Shown in pieces: positions 56,809-64,000 of a stretch of DNA of 64,000 nt (position 1 is its first letter; each line of letters opens with the position of its first letter). The notes beneath the pieces are model-generated. The model worked only from the letters and a program-made list of their open reading frames with translations. It ran no database searches and had not been told where the DNA came from. The DNA is from Chitinophaga qingshengii (GTDB lineage: Bacteria > Bacteroidota > Bacteroidia > Chitinophagales > Chitinophagaceae): positions 372,001-436,000 of the forward strand of contig NZ_JACVFC010000003.1 of NCBI RefSeq assembly GCF_014529935.1, written 5' to 3'. The position numbers were made by a program, and so were the translations under genes.

Positions 56809-58602
56809 TTAGAAGCCCGGGTTTTGCACGAGATTGCTGTTTTTGTCGATCTCGCCGGCAGGAATGCGCTGATAGTACATCCGGGAGAGGAACGTGCGGG
56901 TGTTTTTGGGCGCCGGCACTATCTCGAAGGTGTATTTCATATCAGCGGGAACTTTACCATTTTCCCACATGAGCCAGGGATATAAAGCATGGAACTGGGT
57001 ATTGTTCAGCAGGTCGGTAGCGGTGCGCCAGCGGCAGATATCCCACCATCTGTGGTTTTCAAAAGCCAGTTCCACCTGACGTTCGTGCCTTACCTGATCA
57101 CGCGTAACGCTGCCCAGGGCTTTGATACCGGCGCGGTCGCGCAGTTGGTTGATGGCGTTGAGTGCATCCGGTGTTTTACCCAGTTCTATTGCGGCTTCTG
57201 CATAGTTAAGCAGTACTTCACCATAGCGGAATACGATCCATGGTGTGGTAGAACGGCCGTCAGCCACCCGGTTGACAGGGTCCATGAATTTTTTCACGTA
57301 GAAACCTGTTTTAGTAGGATCGCCGCCTAAGAGCGGACCGTCCTTCCCAACGCGGGGGATGCTGTTGGCGCCACTGCCATAGGTATCCGTCAGGTTGGCG
57401 GAGGTGAACTGGGTGCCGTTGTCGATTACGCCTCTTCTCAGTTCTATGTTGCCACCCTGCCAGGGAGCGCCCGGATACAGGATGCTAGCGAGAAAACGCG
57501 GGTCTTTGTCTTTGAACAGGTCGGCGGTGCTGTTATACAGGATGGGATTACCGGCGCCGTCTTTTATTTTGAGTTTGCCGGGAGTACCGTCGGTGTATTC
57601 GAAGCTCTCTACCAGTTCCAGGGTAGGATTGGTAGCGCAGCCATAATCTATTTTAAAGCTCTGTGGCGCGTTGTAGAAATCGAAACCATGCGCCAGATCG
57701 GGCGACTGGTATGTTTTTACGAAGATCACTTCCTTGTTTTTGTCCAGATCAGCGCCGGTGAGGAACAACTGTTGGAAGTTAGCGGTTTTATCGCTGTAGC
57801 CTTTGAACAGTTCGAATTTTCCGGAGTTAATGATTTTTTGGGCAGCGTCGTATGCTTTCTGCCAATAGCCGTCAGCGTTAGCGGCGATGCCTACCACACC
57901 GCCGAGTTGTACGGTACCGTATTTGGCGATAGAACCGGCATATAGCATGGCGCGGCATTTCAGCGCCAGCGCAGCATAGCGGGTAGCGCGGTAACGTTCA
58001 TCGGCGCCGTAGGATTCCGGCAGTCCGTCCTGGATAGCGTCCAGCTCGGAAGCGATGAAATCGTATACTTCCTGTTCCTTGTTACGCGGCACTTTCAGCT
58101 CTTCCAGGTTGCCGTTGTACTGTTGTACCTTAGTGATCAGCGGAACGCCGCCATAACGTTTTACGAGGGAGAAATAGTAGAATGCCCTGATAAAACGGGC
58201 TTCTGCGAGGAAGCGGGCTTTTTGTTCTTCTGTTACATTTTTCGCGTTCGGTACCTTTTCGATGAAGTCGTTCACATTCCGGACGAGGTTATATCGCCAC
58301 CAGTCAAACATGGCATCACCGAGGATAGGATCGAGGGTGGCGCCCCAGCTATAAGAGCGTACGGCTTCATCGGAGGCTTGTGCCGGGAAGGCAGCCTGAT
58401 TACCTTCCGCCCAATAGTCGAAGGCTTCTGTTTGCATGCTGCTGTACAGGTTGGCGGTCAGCGCCTGTACGCCGGATACGGAGCCATAGGCCGCATCATC
58501 GGAGATGATGTTCTGCGCTTTTCTCTCCAGGAAATCTTTGTTGCAGGAGGCCGACAGGGTCAGCATCAGTGCAAAGGATATATGTTTATGTAATTTTCTC
58601 AT
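56809..58602 (-). CDS. SusD/RagB-family nutrient-binding lipoprotein
   Basis: 597 residues, lipobox SASC with Cys20 (LSASCNKDFLERK). Typical helical SusD repeats (ARFIRAFYYFSLVKRYGGVP, the classical SusD signature), VRHERQVELAFENHRWWDI near the C-terminus and the final VQNPGF. Pairs with the SusC encoded 19 bases upstream. Larger than the first SusD of the window and in a different sequence subgroup, so a different glycan is likely. Confidence 0.96.
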   Translation of the reverse strand: MRKLHKHISFALMLTLSASCNKDFLERKAQNIISDDAAYGSVSGVQALTANLYSSMQTEAFDYWAEGNQAAFPAQASDEAVRSYSWGATLDPILGDAMFDWWRYNLVRNVNDFIEKVPNAKNVTEEQKARFLAEARFIRAFYYFSLVKRYGGVPLITKVQQYNGNLEELKVPRNKEQEVYDFIASELDAIQDGLPESYGADERYRATRYAALALKCRAMLYAGSIAKYGTVQLGGVVGIAANADGYWQKAYDAAQKIINSGKFELFKGYSDKTANFQQLFLTGADLDKNKEVIFVKTYQSPDLAHGFDFYNAPQSFKIDYGCATNPTLELVESFEYTDGTPGKLKIKDGAGNPILYNSTADLFKDKDPRFLASILYPGAPWQGGNIELRRGVIDNGTQFTSANLTDTYGSGANSIPRVGKDGPLLGGDPTKTGFYVKKFMDPVNRVADGRSTTPWIVFRYGEVLLNYAEAAIELGKTPDALNAINQLRDRAGIKALGSVTRDQVRHERQVELAFENHRWWDICRWRTATDLLNNTQFHALYPWLMWENGKVPADMKYTFEIVPAPKNTRTFLSRMYYQRIPAGEIDKNSNLVQNPGF

Positions 58603-58621
58603 GACGAATAGTTAAGGTGGA

Positions 58622-61600
58622 TCAGAATTGCAGGTTCATGCCAAATGTCAATACCTTCTGTTGCGGATAGTATTTACCGGTACCACCAGCATTGCTATCA
58701 TCATTGGTCGGTGTTTCCGGATCAAGCACTTTCAGGTTATCGATGGTGAACAGGTTCTGTGCGGAGAAGAAGAATCGTACTTGTTCGATACCTGCTTTGC
58801 TGAGCATCGGTTTCGGCAGGGAGTAACCCAGTTCTATTGTTTTCAAACGCAGGTAGGATGCATCTTTCAGCCAGAAAGAAGATACGCCTTTGTTGTTATC
58901 CAGACCGTTCACGATGGTAGAAGGGTATTTACCCGGTATCCATGCGCTGTTGGGATTGTAGGGATCTTCGCGGTGCCAGCGGTCGGTAAAGAAGGCGTAG
59001 GTATTGGAACCATTGCTGAACGGATCTCTCATACCGTCTATGATCAATACGTTGTAGTTGCTGGCGCCCTGGAACAGCATAGAGAGGCTGAAACCTTTCC
59101 AGGTAGCGGCGAGGTTAAGACCGTAGTACAGTTCAGGATCGTTGCCACGGCCAATAACGGTGCGGTCGTTGCCATCAATGATACCGTCGCCGTTCAGGTC
59201 TTCATATTTAATATCGCCTGGTTTGAGGGTGGTATTGCCTTTGCGGTCCTGGATGGCCCAGCCGGCAATTTCCTCCTGGTTCTGGAACTGACCGGCAGCT
59301 TTGTAGCCCCAGATCATATTGGTCCACCTGTTGGTAGTATTATCTTTCCAGTTGGCGAATGCGGTGGTGGAATTGGCGCGTTCCACATACAAATTACGTG
59401 TGCGCGTCCAGGTTACATTGGGCGATACGTTCAGGATCACATCACCGATTTTTTTGTTGAAGCCGAGCGCCAGTTCAAAGCCTCGTGTGCGGTCACTGTT
59501 CAGGTTTTCAGACGGCAGCTCTGCTCCATAGGTGCCGGGGAGGGACAGTTCTCTTTTAGCAAACAGGCCGGTGCGTTTGCGGGAGAAGTAGTCCAGCTCG
59601 ATAGTGAACATATTTTGCAGGAAACCTGCTTCAAATCCGATATTGGCGGTGGTGGCGTTAAACCAGGTGATAAGCGGATTCGGAATACCGGAAGGAGTTA
59701 AGCCACTCACGATGTTTTTGCCGAAGATATAGCCGCCTTCGGGATAACGATAGCCGGTGAGGTACTGGAACGGATTGACGATACCATCATCACCCATCTG
59801 GCCCCAGGAGCCTCGGATTTTGAGGTTGTTGACCAGGCGTGCCATCGGACGGAAGAAGTTTTCATCGCTGATTCTCCAGCCTGCTGATACGGTGGGGAAG
59901 AAGCCCCATCTGTGGTCCGGCGCCAGTTTGTAGGAACCGTCGTAACGGAAACCCAGTTCCAGCAGGTAGCGGTCTTTATAGTCATAGTTGACTCTGCCTA
60001 CATAGCCCATATATGCTTCTTCCCTGGCCTTGCCGTCGTTGTTTTTGTTGGTACTGGCCCCGGCAAAAAGCTGATCGAGGGCGTCCAGTACAAACTCGCG
60101 GGAAGCACTGAATTCATTGTAGAGCAGTTGCCGTTGTTCAAACAGCAGGAGGCCTTTGACGTGATGATCGCGGGCGATGGTTTTGGTATAGTTGAGGGAT
60201 AGCTGTGCGAGTGTATTTTCCGTTTGGTTCTGGTCCTGCTTCAGATTAGAAGGGGAGTTACCAACGTAACCTACGTCGTATTTATTCGTAGCGGCGTTAT
60301 AGTTATACAGGTTATATTGTTTTACCCATTTTTTATTGCTCTCGGTACCGGATTGATAGGAGTAGAGGGCTTTGGCGCTCAGTCCATCCATGAAAGGAAT
60401 ATCGTAGGTAAGGGCAGCGATACCACTCAGGTATTTGTATTGCTGGGCCGTATAGCCGGAATAGTCGCTGTTCATAGAAGCCAGCAGGTTCTGGCTGAAG
60501 TTGGTCACGGCATAGTATTCCGGGTTGTCGTTGGCATACAATTTATAAGTAGGATAGGTACGTTGTACCATGCCCATCAGGGTTACCGCGTCCGCAGCCG
60601 GGTAGTGGCGGTTTTCGAGGCGGCCACCGAGGTTCAGTTCTGCAGTCAGCCTTTTGGTGATTTTAGTGCTGATATTGCTGCGGAAGTTATAACGGCTGAA
60701 ACGGGTATCGCCGCTTTTCCACATACCCTGCTGGTTGAGATAACCGAGGGAGAAGAAGTAACGGGTAGCTTCCGTACCCCCGTTGACGTTAATGTTATGG
60801 TATTGTTGCGGCGTGCTTTTGCGAATGGCCGCGTTATACCAGTCGGTGCTTTCATAGCCGGGCTGGCCTTCGCGGTATTGCTGTACTTTTTCTGCGCCAT
60901 ATATAGGAGCGAGGCCCTGGTTGATCTGTGATTCGTCGTTCAGTTCCGCGAATTCCGCTGCGTTCACCAAACGAGGGTAGCGGGTATTGCTTTGCAGGCC
61001 GAGGTAAGTATTGTAGGTGATTTTAGGTTTGGATACGTTGCCTCTTTTAGTCGTAACTAATACCACGCCATTGGCCGCTTTGATACCATACACTGCCGCC
61101 GCCGCGTCTTTCAGGATAGAGATACTTTCTATTTCAGATGGGTCGAGTTGTTCGAAGGAAGAGGGTACGCCGTCCACGATCACCAGGGCAGCGCCGAAGC
61201 CCCTGATATCGATGCGGGCGCCGTCTTTACCGGGTTCGCCGCTGTTTTGTATTGCGCGGATACCGGGGAGCCTGCCGGCGAGGGCGTTACTGATATTGGT
61301 CACCGGTGATTTGGCAATTTCCTGGCCTTTAACGGAGGCCACGGAGCCGGTCACGTTCACTTTTTTCTGGGTACCATAACCTACCACCACGATCTGGTTG
61401 AGATCACTGATAGCTTGTGTAAGCGTTACCTGTACGGTGTTTTGCTGACCTACCACTATTTCGCGGGGTGCATAACCGACCAGGGTAAATACCAGTACGT
61501 CCGTTTCGCGGGCATCCAGTTTGAAGGCGCCGTTTTCGTCGGTATGGGTACCGCGTTGCGTACCTTTTACGCCTACGGTCACGTAGGACAGCGGGTTACC

Positions 61601-62140
61601 TTTTTCATCCGTCACGCGGCCGCTGATGCTGGCTACGGTCACCGTAGGAGCAGGAATACCAGAGGAGGTCTTGCGGGTCACGATCACTGTTTGATCGATG
61701 ATTTCGTAGGAGAGTGGTTGCTGACTGAGGGCCGCTTTCATCACCTGTTCGATAGAACCGCGGGAGATGTTCAGGTTGACCGGTTTGGTACCAGCGAGCC
61801 ATTCATCGCGGTATACGAAGGTGTAGTGACTTTGTTGCTCTATCAGCGCGAATACGCTTTCGAGCGATTTGTTTTTAACAGACACCGTGATCTGCTGTGC
61901 GGATACGCCGGCAGATACATGGAGGTAGCATAGTGTGAGCAGTATAGCGGTTAGCTTCATAACCCTGATAACTTTATTACGGAGGCAACTGCCTTTGGGC
62001 GTGGTTGCCTGTCGCCTTTCCGGGCGACCGGTGAACAAAAACCGTGTTACGGGCACGGTTTTAACATAACAATCCAATTGCATAGATTTGCAGTGTTTGG
62101 GTTTAGGAATCAATAATCTTAGTCGGATATTGTTTTTCAT
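58622..62140 (-). CDS. SusC/RagA TonB-dependent receptor with STN domain
   Basis: About 1172 residues from the ATG at 62140; other candidate starts are 62200, 62083 and 61960. Only the last puts the signal peptide (KLTAILLTLCYLHVSAGV) at the N-terminus, so the true start is open. Domains follow: STN (SLESVFALIEQQSHYTFVYR), CarboxypepD_reg-like (SISGRVTDEKGNPLSYVTV), TonB box with IVVVGYGTQKK, plug with DAAAAVYGIKAANGVVLVTT, and a barrel to the final FGMNLQF. With STN and an adjacent FecR/sigma pair it should be a signal-transducing receptor. Confidence 0.94.
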   Translation of the reverse strand: MKNNIRLRLLIPKPKHCKSMQLDCYVKTVPVTRFLFTGRPERRQATTPKGSCLRNKVIRVMKLTAILLTLCYLHVSAGVSAQQITVSVKNKSLESVFALIEQQSHYTFVYRDEWLAGTKPVNLNISRGSIEQVMKAALSQQPLSYEIIDQTVIVTRKTSSGIPAPTVTVASISGRVTDEKGNPLSYVTVGVKGTQRGTHTDENGAFKLDARETDVLVFTLVGYAPREIVVGQQNTVQVTLTQAISDLNQIVVVGYGTQKKVNVTGSVASVKGQEIAKSPVTNISNALAGRLPGIRAIQNSGEPGKDGARIDIRGFGAALVIVDGVPSSFEQLDPSEIESISILKDAAAAVYGIKAANGVVLVTTKRGNVSKPKITYNTYLGLQSNTRYPRLVNAAEFAELNDESQINQGLAPIYGAEKVQQYREGQPGYESTDWYNAAIRKSTPQQYHNINVNGGTEATRYFFSLGYLNQQGMWKSGDTRFSRYNFRSNISTKITKRLTAELNLGGRLENRHYPAADAVTLMGMVQRTYPTYKLYANDNPEYYAVTNFSQNLLASMNSDYSGYTAQQYKYLSGIAALTYDIPFMDGLSAKALYSYQSGTESNKKWVKQYNLYNYNAATNKYDVGYVGNSPSNLKQDQNQTENTLAQLSLNYTKTIARDHHVKGLLLFEQRQLLYNEFSASREFVLDALDQLFAGASTNKNNDGKAREEAYMGYVGRVNYDYKDRYLLELGFRYDGSYKLAPDHRWGFFPTVSAGWRISDENFFRPMARLVNNLKIRGSWGQMGDDGIVNPFQYLTGYRYPEGGYIFGKNIVSGLTPSGIPNPLITWFNATTANIGFEAGFLQNMFTIELDYFSRKRTGLFAKRELSLPGTYGAELPSENLNSDRTRGFELALGFNKKIGDVILNVSPNVTWTRTRNLYVERANSTTAFANWKDNTTNRWTNMIWGYKAAGQFQNQEEIAGWAIQDRKGNTTLKPGDIKYEDLNGDGIIDGNDRTVIGRGNDPELYYGLNLAATWKGFSLSMLFQGASNYNVLIIDGMRDPFSNGSNTYAFFTDRWHREDPYNPNSAWIPGKYPSTIVNGLDNNKGVSSFWLKDASYLRLKTIELGYSLPKPMLSKAGIEQVRFFFSAQNLFTIDNLKVLDPETPTNDDSNAGGTGKYYPQQKVLTFGMNLQF

Positions 62141-62307
62141 GATGGCCCGGACATTCAGCCAGGGGCGGGTCCAAGCGCTCCTGGTTTTTTTGTGGGACAT
62201 CTTTTGGCGCGGGATGGGCCGCGCTTTTCATAACGTTGATGATTTTGGTTAATAATGACTGGTCATACCATTGTTTTTTTAAGGTGAATAAATGTTGGCC
62301 ATAGTAA

Positions 62308-63474
62308 TCAGGATGAGGGAAATATAAGGAGCCTGCCAGCTTCCTGTCGGCAACGGATGCCGCTGAGTTCCAGTATGCGGATCACGCCGGACAGTTTCAT
62401 ATTTCGTGGCACCTTGCCCGTTATATGTCCCTGGGGGATGTTGCCCTGGTATACGATATCGATGTTGTACCAGCGGCTGATCTGGCGCAGCACCATAGGG
62501 ATGTTGTTAGCGGAAAACCGGAACTGGCCGTCTTTCCAGGCTGTGGCGAGGGCTGTTTCCGTTTCTCCGACGGTGATGGCGCCGTTGTTGTTGTTCACTA
62601 CCGCTTGCTGACCGGGAGCAAGCATTTTTTCTATTGTTCCCTGTTTTATTTTCACCGCGCCGTTGAGCAGGGTGGTATGGATGCCCGTTTCATCGGGATA
62701 AGCCATGATGTTAAAGCTGGTGCCCAGTACGGCGACCTGGGTGTGGCGTACTTTTACCAGAAAAGGATGTGCAGCGCTGGCGGCCACTTCGAAATAGGCT
62801 TCACCGTCCAGTTCCACTGTTCTGTCCCTGTTGCTGAAGGCCACCGGGTATTTGAGCGTGCTGGCAGCGTTGAGCCATACCCGTGAGCCATCGGGGAGCA
62901 CCAGTTTATATTGACCGCCTTTGGGAACGGACATGGTATTGTATAAAGTATCTGTGACTGCGCCGGTTTGATCATCCACGTAGAGGAGGGAGCCGTCCTC
63001 TTTTTTCACGATACGCACCCCGCCTTGTTGCGCGAGGGCGCCGTTGCCGGCGCTGTCGAGTACTATGCGCCGGCCGTTGCTTAAGGTGAGTATAGCTTTG
63101 TCGGATCCCGGCAATGCGTCCGATACCTGGGTCGTCGGTGACGCCGGAACATGCGTATGATGCTGATGGTACCAATAGGAGCCGGCGGTAACAATGGCGG
63201 CTGTTACCGCAGCGGCAGCCCACCAGCGGCGACGGCGCAAAGGTGTGGCCGTTACCGTATTATTCCCGAAACCAGCCCGGGCGGCTATTTGACGCCATAT
63301 TCTTTCTTCGTGTGTAGCCTCGTCGGTAGCAAAAGATGCTGGTATGTCTACCGGTTCCGCTTGTCCGGCGTTGTACCAGTCGGCATATTCATTGGCTTCT
63401 TCCGGTGTGATAGTACCTTTCAGCCATTTTTCGGCCAGCGTTTCATACCGGCTTTGTTCTTTTTCCCCGCTCAT
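62308..63474 (-). CDS. FecR-family anti-sigma factor
   Basis: 388 residues. Cytoplasmic N-terminus with EKWLKGTITPEEANEYADWY, transmembrane helix at about 83-101 (WWAAAAVTAAIVTAGSYWY), FecR domain at about 165-275 (YKLVLPDGSRVWLNAASTLK, VELDGEAYFEVAA, AVLGTSFNIMAY) and a C-terminal DUF4974 domain (about 315-388: FRFSANNIPMVLRQISRWYN). It should receive the signal from the STN domain of the SusC encoded downstream and release the sigma factor encoded upstream. The sigma gene stop is 117 bases before this start. Confidence 0.95.
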   Translation of the reverse strand: MSGEKEQSRYETLAEKWLKGTITPEEANEYADWYNAGQAEPVDIPASFATDEATHEERIWRQIAARAGFGNNTVTATPLRRRRWWAAAAVTAAIVTAGSYWYHQHHTHVPASPTTQVSDALPGSDKAILTLSNGRRIVLDSAGNGALAQQGGVRIVKKEDGSLLYVDDQTGAVTDTLYNTMSVPKGGQYKLVLPDGSRVWLNAASTLKYPVAFSNRDRTVELDGEAYFEVAASAAHPFLVKVRHTQVAVLGTSFNIMAYPDETGIHTTLLNGAVKIKQGTIEKMLAPGQQAVVNNNNGAITVGETETALATAWKDGQFRFSANNIPMVLRQISRWYNIDIVYQGNIPQGHITGKVPRNMKLSGVIRILELSGIRCRQEAGRLLIFPSS

Positions 63475-63591
63475 ACAAAAGAGGTCTTTTATATTAAGTC
63501 AATCGAAAAGAACAAATCCCCATACATTTCTAAAAAAAATTAAAAATTATCTGGATTTCAATAAAAAAAATTAATAAATGGGAAAATTGTA

Positions 63592-64000
63592 TCAGGGGAG
63601 TACCGTGAAAAGCAGGGCGGAGAAGTGTTTTAACCCGGTCTTCAGCGTTTTAACGGCGCGGGCAAGATTATGTTCCACTGCTTTTTCGGAGATATTCAGT
63701 TGTTGGGCGATTTGTTTATGGGAGAGGCCCAATTCCCGGCTCAGCTGATAGGTGATCCGGCATCGTTCCGGCAAAGCGGCTACCAGACCGGAGAGCTGAT
63801 CCCTGAGGTCTTCAAAACGGAGCCATTGTTCGGTGGAATGGTCTTCGGGCGACATATTTTCACGGGCATAGGAGGAATAAGCCCTGGCTCTTTTTTTCCT
63901 TGCCTGGAGATTGATAACGCGGTACTTCATGGCGACGGCCAGGTAAGCCGGCAGCGGACCGGTAAGGGTTAGCGTTTCGCGGCGGTCCCATATATCGGAG
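63592..64000 (-). CDS. ECF sigma factor (5' end cut by window edge)
   Basis: The C-terminal 135 residues are visible and the frame stays open to the right edge: upstream of the internal Met at 63930 it continues as DIWDRRETLTLTGPLPAYLA, which matches the end of region sigma2. Region sigma4 follows (LVAALPERCRITYQLSRELG, LSHKQIAQQLNISEKAVEHN), then a hydrophobic tail (HFSALLFTVLP). The internal Met is therefore not the true start. First gene of the second sigma-FecR-SusC-SusD-DUF3823 locus on the minus strand. Confidence 0.92.
   Translation of the reverse strand, partial: SDIWDRRETLTLTGPLPAYLAVAMKYRVINLQARKKRARAYSSYARENMSPEDHSTEQWLRFEDLRDQLSGLVAALPERCRITYQLSRELGLSHKQIAQQLNISEKAVEHNLARAVKTLKTGLKHFSALLFTVLP

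Noticed and set aside
1-64000. Search for tRNA, rRNA, CRISPR arrays, IS elements and phage genes
   Set aside because: No cloverleaf-like segments, regularly spaced repeats, transposase motifs or phage structural genes were recognised; small RNAs cannot be excluded by eye.

Overview
The window looks like a chromosomal segment of a Bacteroidota bacterium, most likely Chitinophagaceae (Chitinophaga-like). Reasons: two ECF sigma-FecR-SusC-SusD loci, a type IX secretion sorting domain, histidine kinases with periplasmic TPR arrays, LytTR regulators, DUF3823/DUF4974-type domains, and promoters fitting the Bacteroidota TTTG-N19/20-TAnnTTTG pattern. No rRNA, tRNA, CRISPR array, IS element or prophage was recognised. 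Both ends cut genes: a LytTR regulator on the left and an ECF sigma factor on the right.

Layout. 0-5 kb: truncated LytTR regulator, secreted beta-helix protein, DUF1579 protein, small hypotheticals and an AT-rich two-gene cassette (4431-5139) resembling a GNAT-type toxin-antitoxin module. 5.3-11 kb: a carbohydrate-related block with an exported TIM-barrel isomerase-like protein, two exported Gfo/Idh/MocA oxidoreductases, a T9SS-sorted lyase-like protein with a LacI-type operator upstream, and an SGNH hydrolase. 11-13.7 kb: small membrane proteins, a VOC protein and an AT-rich pair made of a SeqA-N/RAMA-like protein and a small membrane protein. 13.7-17.1 kb: a MocR regulator divergent from a ferritin-like diiron protein and bioB. 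17-21.7 kb: an OmpA-family protein behind a sigma54-type promoter, an AraC-type regulator, a VOC protein and a DUF4287 protein.

21.7-34.5 kb: a NarL-type two-component pair, a beta-propeller lipoprotein, an SDR-MarR operon with tandem palindromic operators divergent from a Tet-like MFS pump, a DUF1266 protein, an ECF42-like sigma factor with its YCII/DGPF and SnoaL-like partners, and an orphan TPR histidine kinase. 34.5-42 kb: secreted proteins, an RtcB-like ligase, lpdA with a strong palindrome in its promoter, an AlkC-type DNA glycosylase and an Ntn-type amidase.

42-48.5 kb (plus strand) and 56-64 kb (minus strand): two glycan-uptake loci, each ordered ECF sigma, FecR, SusC, SusD and facing each other. 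Only the second SusC carries the STN signalling domain. Between them lie a methyltransferase, an ArsR-SRPBCC-DoxX operon with a clear double operator, a DUF4870 protein, a LytS/LytTR two-component pair, and a run of immunity-type genes (a small acidic protein, DUF4375/DMP19, SUFU) with no toxin gene in view.

Most calls rest on motif recognition by eye. Promoters and operators are pattern matches; none was tested by alignment or search.
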